A stretch of DNA of 64,000 bases from an uncultured Prevotellaceae bacterium (GTDB taxonomy: Bacteria > Bacteroidota > Bacteroidia > Bacteroidales > Bacteroidaceae), in the NCBI GenBank assembly GCA_900314655.1, contig OMWC01000020.1, positions 1 to 64,000 on the forward strand, read 5' to 3'. Numbering within the stretch: position 1 is the stretch's first letter; each line of letters opens with the position of its first letter. This document shows, one piece after another, positions 31,267 through 39,844 of the stretch. Both the position numbers and the translations under genes were made by a program. The notes under the pieces are model-generated. The model saw only the letters and a program-made list of their open reading frames with translations. It was not told the origin of the DNA and did no database searches.

Positions 31267-34200
31267 TCACTTTGATCTGCTATTTCTATCCGCCGCCATA
31301 CTATACTGATTCATAGTGACCTCCATTATCTTCCGCTTGGCGGCGTCTCTTACCATTGGGGTGTATGCCTCAATAATATGGCGCCAGTCATTTGGTTTCA
31401 TTCCACCGTATTTTTCGCCAAACTTGCTGACGACCTCTCTTTGAATCTGCAAGTCACTAATGCCAGCATCCATGTGAAGCATGTCAAATATGAAGTTGCG
31501 CACCTCTTTGTCTTCTTCTATATCCTTGAGTTTAGCCGTCAATCCTTTATAGACAGTCTCAAACACCCGCTGATTGATGAAGTTCATAAAGTCCGGATTA
31601 TCCAGATAGTTCCTGCAGAATTCCGTATTCTCGCTAAGCATCTGCGCAACAATCATCATAAGCGATGATGCGCATTGCTGCATGGCAGTTTCCTTGTTGC
31701 TGTTTTTTGCAGCATTCACGAAGGTGTCGTCTGTGGCCAGCCGCTCCGGCAGTTCGTCGAGTTGTTTTTTCGCCAACTCAATATTCTGCCAGTTAATGCT
31801 ATTGAACTCATCCAATATGTCACTCAGTTTGGCCAAGTCAGGCTCTTGCGGTGCCTTAGGACCTCCCACGGGGATGGGGTCAATCTCAGCGTTTTTATTC
31901 TCCAGCTCTATTTTCTGCTCCTCATTCTTGATGATGCGATACTGGTCGAAATCAATAGCATCGATAAGTCCCTCTGTAAAATTTTCTGTCTTCAGTTTCG
32001 GCAGTTTGGTTATCAAGAGCGCATAGAAGGTATTCAGTTTTTCCCATTCAATACTTTTGAATGGCATAACGGCTGCGATAAATGGATATGTTCTGCAGAA
32101 GCTTTTCATACTGCTTTTGCATCTGATTTTGGCATTGTCGTCAAGCGCCTTGAATCTCTCGACCGCCACATTCACCACAGGGTCTATTTCTTCTCTGGGT
32201 GCACCTTTCCAGTATTTCTCGTTTATCTCTGTGACTTCCTCTTCTGTGTAGATGTTGGCCTCTTCTATCTCTGCGATGAGGTCATTCAGTTTGTTGGGAT
32301 CCGTCTCTTTAGAAAGGATTGTCGTCTTATAGAATCGCTGGAAACTTTGCTGTATCATCTCTGCATCGTTACAGAAATCCAGTACAAAGGTATCCCTTTT
32401 CTTCGGATGGCAACGGTTCAGGCGTGAGAGTGTCTGTACGGCTTTCACATCCGTCAGCACCTTGTCCACATACATTGTGTGCAAGAGTGGCTGGTCATAG
32501 CCCGTCTGGAACTTATCGGCCACTACCAGAATGCGATAAGGGTCATGTTCCATATTCTCCTCAATATTTTTTGAGGGGAATCCGTTGATGTCTGCCTCGG
32601 TCACGGTCTTGCCACCATACTCTTTTGAACCAGAGAAAGCCACGATGGCCTTGTAGGGACTCTTGCGTTCTTCCAGCAGACGGGCTATCTCATAATAGAA
32701 CTCAATGGCTCTCAAGATGCTGCTGGTCACTACCATTGCCCTGGCCTGACCGCCCACTTTCCCTTTGTCTATCACTTGCGTATGGAAGTGCTCCACAATG
32801 ATGCTGGCCTTCTGCTGTATGGTTTCAGGCTGCGACTCCACAAAGGCACGGAGTTTCTTCGATGCCTGCTTTTTGTCGAACTCGGGATCATCCTCCACAG
32901 CCTTGATAATCTTGTAGAAACTGTTATAGGTGGTATAGTGGGCCAAAACGTCCATGATAAATCCCTCTTCGATGGCTTGTTTCATGGTATATTCGTGGAA
33001 AGGCCGATGTTCTGTCTCCCCGTCAGGTTTCTGATAGGGCGTGCCAAACATCTGCAGCGTCTTGTTCTTGGGTGTTGCCGTAAAAGCGTAGTAGTTGGCA
33101 TTCTTCACCATCTCTCTGCCCTCGATGATTTTGGTCAGCCGGTCTTCCAGGTCCTCCTCATCACTACCGGCATTACCGCTCAGCGCGATGTTCATCTTTG
33201 CACTCAGCGAACCGTTCTGGCTCGAGTGTGCCTCGTCGATGATAATGCCAAAACGTTTATGCTTCAGTTCCGTGCCGATGGCTTCCAGAATAAAGGGGAA
33301 CTTATGCACGATGGTGATAATGATCTTCTTGCCACTTGCCAGATGATTCCTCAGCGACTCAGCGCTGTCGGCCCAAGCCACCAAGTTTTGCAGCCGTTTG
33401 AATGCCACGATATTGTTTCTGATCTGAGTGTCCAGATTCACACGGTCGGTAACAACAATCACACTATCCAGCAATGCCTGCGTGCCATCCAGCAAGCCCA
33501 CCAACTGATAGGCCAACCAAGTGATGGAGTTTGATTTTCCGGAACCGGCAGAGTGCTGTATCAAGAACCTTTGTCCGACACCTTTTGCCTTTGTCTCTGC
33601 CAGTAACTTACGAACACAGTCCAACTGATGATATCGGGGCCAGACAACGCTCTGCTTTTCCGCATTCGTTTTAGGGTCACGCCGTTTCACCACTTGTGCA
33701 TAGTTCTCAATGATGTCGCTCAGCGATTCCTTCTTCAGAATGTCTTCCCATAGATAGGCCGTGCGCACCCCATTGGGGTTGACAGGATTACCGGCCCCGC
33801 CATTCACACCTTTATTAAAAGGCAAGAACCACGAACTTTTTCCACAGAGCCATGTGCACATCTTGATATCGTCGTCGTCCACGGCGAAATGTACGGCACA
33901 TCGCTTTGGAGCCAGCAGTGGGTCTTTCGGGTCGCGGTCGGTCTGATATTGCTTCACGGCATTCTCCACGGTCTGCCCCGTATAGTGGTTCTTCAGTTCC
34001 ATCGTTATCAGGGGCAGACCGTTGAGTGACACCATCAGGTCAATGCGGTTGTCGTTCTCCTTGCTATATGCCAACTCCTTCGTGATGCAGAATAGGTTCT
34101 TCCCATACATTTCCTGTGCTGTGGGATTCAGTTCCGATGGCAAGGGATAATACATGTCGAAGAGTTCCGAGATAAAGCGGAATCCCTTGCGCAGCACGTC

Positions 34201-34452
34201 TGTCACACCGCGATTGGCCAACTGTTTCGCCAATTCCGTGAAGAACTTTCTTTCCGAATACTCATTGGCGAAGCAAGCCGTGTTCTCCACCTTTTGCTTT
34301 TGGGTGGAGAGCAAGAAACGCTTCACTCGCTCTGTGTCCAAAGCGTAGTCTTTCACATAGTCGTTGCTCGCTCCCTCTTCATACCCCTGCTTGTCCCTAA
34401 GATATGCAAGAATCATGTCTTCGAGGTTCATTTCACTCACATTTGTCGGCAT
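31267..34452 (-). CDS. hsdR: Type I restriction enzyme, R subunit (HsdR)
   Basis: HsdR is the translocating and cleaving subunit of a type I restriction-modification complex. The 1061-residue protein has an N-terminal nuclease domain (IDLMVSLNGLPLITMELKNH, a PD-(D/E)XK site), a Walker A motif (HSAGSGKSNSITW), a DEAH box (IIDEAHSSQNG), helicase motif III-like FTATPKNKT and motif VI-like QTLSRLNRCHP, then a C-terminal helical domain. The ATG at 34452 (MPTNVSEMNLEDM) is preferred; an in-frame TTG lies 57 bp upstream. A toxin-antitoxin pair separates it from hsdS. Confidence 0.95.
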   Translation of the reverse strand: MPTNVSEMNLEDMILAYLRDKQGYEEGASNDYVKDYALDTERVKRFLLSTQKQKVENTACFANEYSERKFFTELAKQLANRGVTDVLRKGFRFISELFDMYYPLPSELNPTAQEMYGKNLFCITKELAYSKENDNRIDLMVSLNGLPLITMELKNHYTGQTVENAVKQYQTDRDPKDPLLAPKRCAVHFAVDDDDIKMCTWLCGKSSWFLPFNKGVNGGAGNPVNPNGVRTAYLWEDILKKESLSDIIENYAQVVKRRDPKTNAEKQSVVWPRYHQLDCVRKLLAETKAKGVGQRFLIQHSAGSGKSNSITWLAYQLVGLLDGTQALLDSVIVVTDRVNLDTQIRNNIVAFKRLQNLVAWADSAESLRNHLASGKKIIITIVHKFPFILEAIGTELKHKRFGIIIDEAHSSQNGSLSAKMNIALSGNAGSDEEDLEDRLTKIIEGREMVKNANYYAFTATPKNKTLQMFGTPYQKPDGETEHRPFHEYTMKQAIEEGFIMDVLAHYTTYNSFYKIIKAVEDDPEFDKKQASKKLRAFVESQPETIQQKASIIVEHFHTQVIDKGKVGGQARAMVVTSSILRAIEFYYEIARLLEERKSPYKAIVAFSGSKEYGGKTVTEADINGFPSKNIEENMEHDPYRILVVADKFQTGYDQPLLHTMYVDKVLTDVKAVQTLSRLNRCHPKKRDTFVLDFCNDAEMIQQSFQRFYKTTILSKETDPNKLNDLIAEIEEANIYTEEEVTEINEKYWKGAPREEIDPVVNVAVERFKALDDNAKIRCKSSMKSFCRTYPFIAAVMPFKSIEWEKLNTFYALLITKLPKLKTENFTEGLIDAIDFDQYRIIKNEEQKIELENKNAEIDPIPVGGPKAPQEPDLAKLSDILDEFNSINWQNIELAKKQLDELPERLATDDTFVNAAKNSNKETAMQQCASSLMMIVAQMLSENTEFCRNYLDNPDFMNFINQRVFETVYKGLTAKLKDIEEDKEVRNFIFDMLHMDAGISDLQIQREVVSKFGEKYGGMKPNDWRHIIEAYTPMVRDAAKRKIMEVTMNQYSMAADRNSRSK

Positions 34453-34517
34453 TGTCTTTATCTTGTTTATATTTTCTTCTTTACGCTGTTCAAGACAATA
34501 GCGACACAAGGAAAAAA

Positions 34518-34817
34518 CTATTTCTTTTGGTAAATCTTCAAAGGTTTGCGTGCTGATGAACGGATGCTAAGAACAGTCAGTTTGCGGGTGTTATACCGAA
34601 AAATGATGGTAAACCCCATCATATAGAAGAAACGCACATCATTTCTTGTCGATGGGCTGCTGGCTGTGGGAATCTGGGCCAAACGTTGCAAGTCCTCTAA
34701 CAGACAACGCACCAAACGGCGACTATATAAGTCGCTGCCATTGCGCTCATCATAAAAAGTTAGAATCTTCTGTAACTGGATGGTGCTACGACGGCTGAAC
34801 TCAATCGTTAGAGCCAT
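34518..34817 (-). CDS. RelE/ParE-family toxin
   Basis: This 99-residue basic protein has the RelE/ParE order: FSRRSTIQLQKILTFYDERNG helix, VRCLLEDLQRLAQIP helix, then strands with DVRFFYMMGFTIIFRYN and KLTVLSIRSSARKP. Such toxins cleave mRNA at the ribosome or poison gyrase; the sequence does not decide which. Its ATG lies inside the antitoxin gene (10-bp overlap). The pair sits inside the type I restriction operon, where it could stabilise the island. Confidence 0.85.
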   Translation of the reverse strand: MALTIEFSRRSTIQLQKILTFYDERNGSDLYSRRLVRCLLEDLQRLAQIPTASSPSTRNDVRFFYMMGFTIIFRYNTRKLTVLSIRSSARKPLKIYQKK

Positions 34818-35056
34818 TTTGCGAACATGTTTTTGAATTCACCTAATGATACGACCTCACCTCGATCCACCTCTGCAATTTCGTCCTCAATATCTGGTGT
34901 TACCTGTAGTACACCATCTACGATATGGGCATAATCCATATCTTCAGGCATGTCGGGTGCATCGCATGCATAAGCCAAATTTGCAGAAGGCTCCTGTGCC
35001 ATCAGGTTGTTGGTGTCCTCTTCATCAATCAGTGGATATGGTTTATTCTCTTTCAT
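34808..35056 (-). CDS. Antitoxin partner of the RelE/ParE toxin
   Basis: This 82-residue acidic protein starts MKENKPYPLIDEEDTNNLM and ends AEVDRGEVVSLGEFKNMFAKWL. Small, acidic and immediately upstream of the toxin, it fits an antitoxin, although no standard DNA-binding motif is visible at the N-terminus. The ATG at 35056 is used because the longer frame begins with a TTG that is part of the TAACTTTG promoter box and could not be in the transcript. Confidence 0.75.
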   Translation of the reverse strand: MKENKPYPLIDEEDTNNLMAQEPSANLAYACDAPDMPEDMDYAHIVDGVLQVTPDIEDEIAEVDRGEVVSLGEFKNMFAKWL

Positions 35057-35074
35057 CTTCGCAAGTATTTTCTG

Positions 35075-35106
35075 CAAAGTTATGTCAAATTTTCGAGACT
35101 TCCAAA
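35075..35106 (-). promoter_or_regulatory. Internal promoter of the toxin-antitoxin pair
   Basis: On the reverse strand TTTG (35103-35106) and TAACTTTG (35075-35082) are 20 bp apart, 18 bp before the antitoxin ATG. The pair, and perhaps hsdR behind it, can be transcribed independently of hsdM-hsdS. Confidence 0.72.
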
Positions 35107-35182
35107 GATTTTTTCAGTTTTCTTGTGCCACTATGTCAAGGAGCGCTGTTTCCAAGCGGTATTTAGCCGCACTCTATTATAA

Positions 35183-36475
35183 TTATATTGTTTCGTTCTG
35201 AACGTTTACTTGTCCTGTCACGCAGTCGGCAATGAGCCGCTGCTTGTATTCTTTCATATAGTCTATCTCTGCCTGGAGTTCCGTCATCAGCCTGTCTATC
35301 TTCTTGCACTTCTCATCGATGTAGGCTACGATGGCGCATTGCTCATCTTGAGGTGGAACAATGACTAATTGCTTCTTCAACTCATCAAAAGAAAGAGTCA
35401 GTCTGATGCCTGTTCCCATTCCATGAAAGAGTTTCATGCTATCCATTGTTTTAAATAGATATGTGTAGTAATGAGCATTGGTTCCCGCTCTTGGCCTTGC
35501 AACAACATAGGCAGATGTAATGATGCCATCCGAAGGAGCAATTGCCACTCTTTGAGAAATAAAGTCGTAATTGAGGTTTAATCCATTAATCAGAATGTCA
35601 CCCTCTTGTAAAACAGAGTATTTGACATAAACATCTCTGTACTCTTCAGCATCGCCAACTTCATTTTTAGGCACAAGCGTACCATAATTGAATTTAAAAG
35701 CATGTTTATATCTAAAGTCTGAGTTGGCGTTCACTTTTCCTGTGAATAAACTTGCAATACGTTTTGTCTCCCAATGTTCAGGAATCATGCCAATCCATGA
35801 GATGCCGCTGTCTTTCATTTTCACAATGGGGTTCAAGCCCTTGGTGACGGCATCAGCGATTGTTTTTTGCTTTAGTTCTTGAAGGAGCAGTATCTCTTTT
35901 TCCTTCTCTGCCACGTACGCATCTATCTTCGAGGTCTTACCTTTCAAATAACTTACGATCTTCTCTTGTTCGGCAAGAGGGGGAAGTGGGATGACGAAAT
36001 TCTTGAATTTGTCATTGGTTAGCTGATTTATGGTAGATGTAGAAAACAATGTTTTATAACTTTGAATAGCAACACTTAACACGTTTTCCATAAAAGGTGC
36101 CCACATATTTGTTCGATAAACCATCATAAAAGCACCAAATGAAGCCTTTATATCTTTATCTATTAGTGTTAATTTTCCAACTAAATCTCTACTTCCATTT
36201 CTTGAGCAGATTAAGATGTCTCCATATTTAACCATCAAATCAGAGGGAATTTCTTTTTTTACGAAAACATTATCATCTAAAGTGAGTTTTCCTTCTTTTA
36301 TATTAGAAGAACGAAGTACTAATGTCCCCTCCCCATCTTCATTAACATCATAAGGTGAATAAGTTAATCCGTTTCTACTTTTACCCGTATAACGGACTCG
36401 TCTTGTATCCCAATGGCTGGGAATCTCTCCAATCCATTGGACACCACTATCCTTATATTCACTATACCTCTCCAT
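35183..36475 (-). CDS. hsdS: Type I restriction enzyme, specificity subunit (HsdS)
   Basis: The 430-residue specificity subunit has two target-recognition domains, each opened by a similar motif: YKDSGVQWIGEIPSHWDTRR (residues 6-25) and MKDSGISWIGMIPEHWETKR (about 218-237). Each half ends in a conserved helix (PPLAEQEKIVSYLKGK; PPQDEQCAIVAYIDEK). It sets the bipartite DNA sequence recognised by the complex. It follows hsdM by 1 bp. No second hsdS fragment, inverted repeat or recombinase is seen, so specificity switching by inversion is not indicated. Confidence 0.93.
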   Translation of the reverse strand: MERYSEYKDSGVQWIGEIPSHWDTRRVRYTGKSRNGLTYSPYDVNEDGEGTLVLRSSNIKEGKLTLDDNVFVKKEIPSDLMVKYGDILICSRNGSRDLVGKLTLIDKDIKASFGAFMMVYRTNMWAPFMENVLSVAIQSYKTLFSTSTINQLTNDKFKNFVIPLPPLAEQEKIVSYLKGKTSKIDAYVAEKEKEILLLQELKQKTIADAVTKGLNPIVKMKDSGISWIGMIPEHWETKRIASLFTGKVNANSDFRYKHAFKFNYGTLVPKNEVGDAEEYRDVYVKYSVLQEGDILINGLNLNYDFISQRVAIAPSDGIITSAYVVARPRAGTNAHYYTYLFKTMDSMKLFHGMGTGIRLTLSFDELKKQLVIVPPQDEQCAIVAYIDEKCKKIDRLMTELQAEIDYMKEYKQRLIADCVTGQVNVQNETI

Positions 36476-36476
36476 A

Positions 36477-38339
36477 CTACCTTCCTAAGATTTCGTCCAA
36501 CAATCCGTCGGTGCGCTCTTCGATGGCACGGATATCTCCGCTGATTTCTTCGATGGTGCGCAGTTGCTTCGGCTTATAGAAATACTTTGTGAACGAGAGT
36601 TCGTAGCCCGTCTCGATACTTTTCTCGTCGAGGATGGCATCAGGCGAATAAGGCAATATCTCGTTTTGGAAGAAGCCCTCGATGCCGCCTTCATAGCGGA
36701 AGGGGATGATCTCGGTGTCCTTCGATTTCTTGTTGACGACGGGCTTTCCCTTCTTGTCGCGGACAATGTTGCCCTGCTCGTCGCGCTGCGGCTGATACAC
36801 GTTCACGCTCCAATAGCCAAACTCGTTGTTCGGGAAAATCTTGCTTTGAGGGGTTTCCTTGAAGTCCATCAGGAGTTGCAGAATCTTTGCCCGGTCTTCC
36901 TCTGTCGTCTCACAGTTCTTCTCGCCGAGGTTCTTGCGAAGTGGAGTCTTGATTTCCGTGGCATCGATGAGTTGCACATATCCCCTGCGTCGCTCCTCCT
37001 TGCGATTGGTAATTACCCAGATAAAGGTACCGATACCTGTGTTGTAGAAGTCTTTCTCCGGCATCGCCACAATGGCTTCCAGCAGGTCGTTCTCTATGAT
37101 AAACTGACGCAGGTTGCTGGCACCCTTACCGGCATCGCCAGTGAAGAGGCTGCTGCCGTTGTGCACCTCAACGATGCGGGTTCCAAGAGCGGTGTCCTCA
37201 CGCATACGACTCAGGTTGTTGGCAAGGAACATCATCTGAGCATCGCCAATGTCGGGAATAAACGAGAGTTCTTTGCCCTCGCGGTCTAAAACGGTAAACC
37301 GGCTGTCGGTAAACTTCTTCTTGTCTTTTTCGCTCAGGCCACGCTTCTTCAGGTCTTCTTTCCAAGGCGTACCGAAGGGGGGATTCGAGATGCAGAAGTC
37401 GAAGGTCTCGCCAGCATGCCCGTCGCGCGAGATGGTGCTGTCGAAGGCAATGTATTCGCGAGGCTCTGCGCCATATTGATACTTGAAGGCCTTGATGTTG
37501 CCACTTATCATAAGGTCGGCCTTGCAGGTGGCGTATGTATCGGGCTGCAATTCTTGTCCGAAGATGTTCACTTGCACTTGCTTGCCGCGCTCACGGGCTA
37601 TTTCCAGAATGCGGTCTTGGGCAATGGTCAGAATGCCACCCGTACCGCAGGCTCCGTCGTATATATGATAGGTGTTGTCTGTAATCTTGTCAGCGATGGG
37701 CAGTACGGCCAGGTCGGCCAGCAGTTTCACATAGTCGCGAGGCGTGAAGTGCTCACCGGCTTCGGTGACGTTGTTTTCCTCATTAAACTTTCGGAGCAGT
37801 TCCTCGAAGATGGTTCCCATGGTGTGATTGTCGAGTCCTGGCAGCAGCACATTGCCGTTGTCATCCTTCACTGGCTTGTTAGAGAGGTTGATCTTATCGT
37901 CGGTAAACTTCTCGATAATGCTGCCCAGGCGTTCTGCTTCCGTCAGGTTGTCCACCATCTGGCGCAGGTGGAACTTGTCGATAATGTCCTGCACGTCTCG
38001 GCTGAATCCATTCAGATAGTCGGTGAAGTTCATCTTCAGGCGCAGCGGGTCGGTCTCGCTCTTCAACGTCTTCATGGTGAACTTCGAAGTGTTGTAGAAT
38101 GGATAGCCTGTTACGCTATGCAGGATGGGGTCCTGATTCTGGATGTTGCTCTCGTCAAGTTTCTGTTTCATTGTGAGCAACGCTTCCTTGGTAGGCTCCA
38201 GCAACACGTCGATACGGCGGAGCACCATCATGGGCATGATGATCTTCTTATATTCGCCTTTCTCGAAGGCATAAACCAGTACATCTGTCGCTATGTTCCA
38301 GATGAACGAGAATAGTTGGTTATATTGACTCTGATTCAT
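36477..38339 (-). CDS. hsdM: Type I restriction enzyme, M subunit (HsdM)
   Basis: This N6-adenine methyltransferase subunit of 620 residues has an N-terminal helical domain (residues 1-150), the SAM-binding motif YDGACGTGGILTIA and the catalytic NPPFGTPW. With HsdS it protects host sites; with HsdR it restricts foreign DNA. The ATG at 38339 (MNQSQYNQLFSFIW) is preferred to the in-frame GTG 9 bp upstream. The gap upstream contains a predicted structured RNA with a consensus promoter on the same strand, so this RNA may be the operon's leader. Confidence 0.95.
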   Translation of the reverse strand: MNQSQYNQLFSFIWNIATDVLVYAFEKGEYKKIIMPMMVLRRIDVLLEPTKEALLTMKQKLDESNIQNQDPILHSVTGYPFYNTSKFTMKTLKSETDPLRLKMNFTDYLNGFSRDVQDIIDKFHLRQMVDNLTEAERLGSIIEKFTDDKINLSNKPVKDDNGNVLLPGLDNHTMGTIFEELLRKFNEENNVTEAGEHFTPRDYVKLLADLAVLPIADKITDNTYHIYDGACGTGGILTIAQDRILEIARERGKQVQVNIFGQELQPDTYATCKADLMISGNIKAFKYQYGAEPREYIAFDSTISRDGHAGETFDFCISNPPFGTPWKEDLKKRGLSEKDKKKFTDSRFTVLDREGKELSFIPDIGDAQMMFLANNLSRMREDTALGTRIVEVHNGSSLFTGDAGKGASNLRQFIIENDLLEAIVAMPEKDFYNTGIGTFIWVITNRKEERRRGYVQLIDATEIKTPLRKNLGEKNCETTEEDRAKILQLLMDFKETPQSKIFPNNEFGYWSVNVYQPQRDEQGNIVRDKKGKPVVNKKSKDTEIIPFRYEGGIEGFFQNEILPYSPDAILDEKSIETGYELSFTKYFYKPKQLRTIEEISGDIRAIEERTDGLLDEILGR

Positions 38340-38399
38340 AGTCTGCACGATTGTATTAGGAGCGAAAGGACTATCTCGGATGATAATGGGTTATACAAA

Positions 38400-38666
38400 G
38401 GAACCTTAGGACATGATAAAAGCGTGAACCGCCCTTATCGATGTCCCAAGGTCCTTGCAAAACCCACTACGAAGATAAGTCCAGCCCACGCTATCGCGTA
38501 GGCGCTGGTACTTATTCGTTTCGTAGGTGTCATTTGAAGTTGCAAGGTTCAGGGACATCACCGAATATAGCACTAACGCTATGATTAATTTTCCACGAAA
38601 GTTATACCGCCACCCTTCGCTCAGGGAATCTGCCTTAGCTTGCCGTTTACGGCGTTTCGGCGGTAG
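38400..38666 (-). ncRNA. Highly structured RNA upstream of hsdM, class unknown
   Basis: About 265 nt on the reverse strand begin just after a consensus promoter and contain at least seven mutually compatible stems. In + coordinates they are: a three-way junction closed by 38605-38611/38659-38665 with inner hairpins 38642-38653 and 38613-38626; a small hairpin 38567-38582; and a long nested hairpin with arms 38440-38447/38552-38559, 38453-38460/38540-38547, 38467-38473/38520-38526, 38476-38480/38510-38514 and 38481-38485/38504-38508. A last hairpin is at 38415-38439. The stems are perfect or nearly so. It lacks tmRNA, RNase P or SRP hallmarks that I can recognise. It could be a stand-alone small RNA (6S-like or the Bacteroidales-1 motif are candidates to test) or a leader of hsdM. 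A 98-codon frame across it looks fortuitous. Confidence 0.7.
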
Positions 38667-38672
38667 TTGGTG

Positions 38673-38703
38673 CAAAATTACAAAAAGTAAATTGTAAAAC
38701 AAA
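38673..38703 (-). promoter_or_regulatory. Promoter of the structured RNA
   Basis: On the reverse strand TTTG (38700-38703) and TAATTTTG (38673-38680) are 19 bp apart. Transcription should begin within a few bases of the first stem at 38665. Confidence 0.75.
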
Positions 38704-38878
38704 AGATTTCGTCCTTTTTTTTGTAGAAAAGGGTTCTATAACAAAGTGATCCGGCTCACTCCACTATGAAAGATATGAAAGAAGAAAACGCAACTTTCTC
38801 CATAGGAAATTATTTACCCCCAACCTAAATGTTTTCCTATATACGAAAGTCGCTATTTTGCGATTTTTGCGGAAATAT
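38704..38878. other. Gene-free gap upstream of the LuxR-type gene
   Basis: AT-rich sequence between the divergent promoters of the structured RNA and the LuxR-type regulator. I see only a weak AGTGA / TCACT hairpin near 38745-38760. Confidence 0.4.
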
Positions 38879-38910
38879 TTTGCGCGTGTGGTAATTTATT
38901 CTTACTTTTG
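38879..38910 (+). promoter_or_regulatory. Promoter of the LuxR-type regulator
   Basis: TTTG (38879-38882) and TACTTTTG (38903-38910) are 20 bp apart, 36 bp upstream of the ATG. Confidence 0.75.
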
Positions 38911-38946
38911 CAGCCGAGATTGATATAATAATAGGTGTAAGAGCGT

Positions 38947-39591
38947 ATGCGGAAAATCATTTTGGCAGACAGACAGGATATCACGCGCGCCGGCATGCAG
39001 TTCGTGTGCCAGGCAATGGATGGCGTTGACACGAAATATACGGAAGATAAGGCCGAACTGATGTTGGCGCTGAGGGATTGTGAGGATGCGGTGGTGGTGC
39101 TTGACTACACGACTTTTGACTTTAATGATGCCGACGAGCTGCTGATCTTCAATCTCCGTTATCCAGAAGTGAGGTGGATTCTATTCAGCGAAGACTTGAG
39201 CCTGGAGTTCGTGAAGCAGATCATCGCTTCGAGCGGACAGTTCTCGGTGGTGCTGAAGGAGAGTCCGATGAGCGAGATTCGCGAGGCGCTCCGGTATGCG
39301 CTTCGCGGACAGCGCTATATCTGCCAGCGCATGGCGGAGATGCTGTTGTCGCCGCAGGCTGCTGCGAATGATGACGATGTGAAGCTGACGAAGACGGAAA
39401 CGGAAATCCTGAAGGATATTGCGCTGGGCATGACGACGAAGGAGATTTCGGAGAAGCGTTTCTCGAGTTTCCATACGGTGAATACGCACCGCAAGAATAT
39501 CTTCCGCAAACTGGGCGTGAACAACGTGCACGAGGCCACGAAGTATGCGCTGAGGGCGGGACTGGTGGATTCGGCGGAGTATTATATTTAG
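38947..39591 (+). CDS. LuxR/NarL-type response regulator with atypical receiver
   Basis: This 214-residue protein has a receiver-like domain (about 1-120) and a LuxR-type HTH (about 145-205; LTKTETEILKDIALGMTTKEI and HTVNTHRKNIFRKLGV). The receiver starts KIILADRQDITRAGMQF, so the acidic pocket has one Asp. The position of the phospho-acceptor reads VVVLDYTTFD, and the switch region contains VVLKESPMSE with the conserved Lys. No partner histidine kinase adjoins it. It probably regulates transcription, but its target is unknown. A strong terminator follows. Confidence 0.88.
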   Translation: MRKIILADRQDITRAGMQFVCQAMDGVDTKYTEDKAELMLALRDCEDAVVVLDYTTFDFNDADELLIFNLRYPEVRWILFSEDLSLEFVKQIIASSGQFSVVLKESPMSEIREALRYALRGQRYICQRMAEMLLSPQAAANDDDVKLTKTETEILKDIALGMTTKEISEKRFSSFHTVNTHRKNIFRKLGVNNVHEATKYALRAGLVDSAEYYI

Positions 39592-39611
39592 TATGGTCTT
39601 TAAGGGTATAA

Positions 39612-39648
39612 AAAAACCAAGATTGTTTCACAACAATCTTGGTTTTTG
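39612..39648 (+). terminator. Rho-independent terminator after the LuxR-type gene
   Basis: A perfect 15-bp stem (AACCAAGATTGTT and its complement) with loop TCAC is followed by a T-rich stretch, 21 bp after the stop. Confidence 0.85.
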
Positions 39649-39748
39649 TTTTCTAACTAACTTATTATCAACTATTCATTACTCATTTGCGGGTGCAAAA
39701 TTACGATGAATTATGCAAAGATGTATCATTTTCTTGCAAATTTCTCAC

Positions 39749-39760
39749 GTAAACGTTTGC
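39749..39760. promoter_or_regulatory. Putative LacI-family operator
   Basis: GTAAACGTTTGC has the palindromic core AAACGTTT with central CG, typical of LacI-family sites. Its TTTG is also the -33 element of the downstream promoter, so bound repressor would block the promoter: an autoregulatory arrangement. Confidence 0.65.
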
Positions 39761-39787
39761 AGAAATGGAAATAAAGTTGTAATTTTG
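39756..39787 (+). promoter_or_regulatory. Promoter of the LacI-family gene
   Basis: TTTG (39756-39759) and TAATTTTG (39780-39787) are exactly 20 bp apart. The ATG at 39845 is 57 bp downstream. Confidence 0.72.
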
Positions 39788-39844
39788 CATATTAGAATAG
39801 AAAATGCTGACATGTCGGCATCTACTTATTATCGGCTACTCATT

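Noticed and set aside
35183-36475. Phase-variable (invertible) hsdS system
   Set aside because: Only one complete hsdS is present. No partial hsdS copies, inverted repeats or site-specific recombinase were found nearby.
38400-38666. tmRNA or RNase P RNA
   Set aside because: No tRNA-like T-loop and CCA end, no degradation-tag reading frame, and no GAGGAAAGTCC core of RNase P RNA.
38406-38702. 98-codon reverse-strand frame across the structured RNA
   Set aside because: The translation lacks any recognised domain. It starts in the promoter region, and its sequence is fully explained by paired RNA arms; treated as fortuitous.
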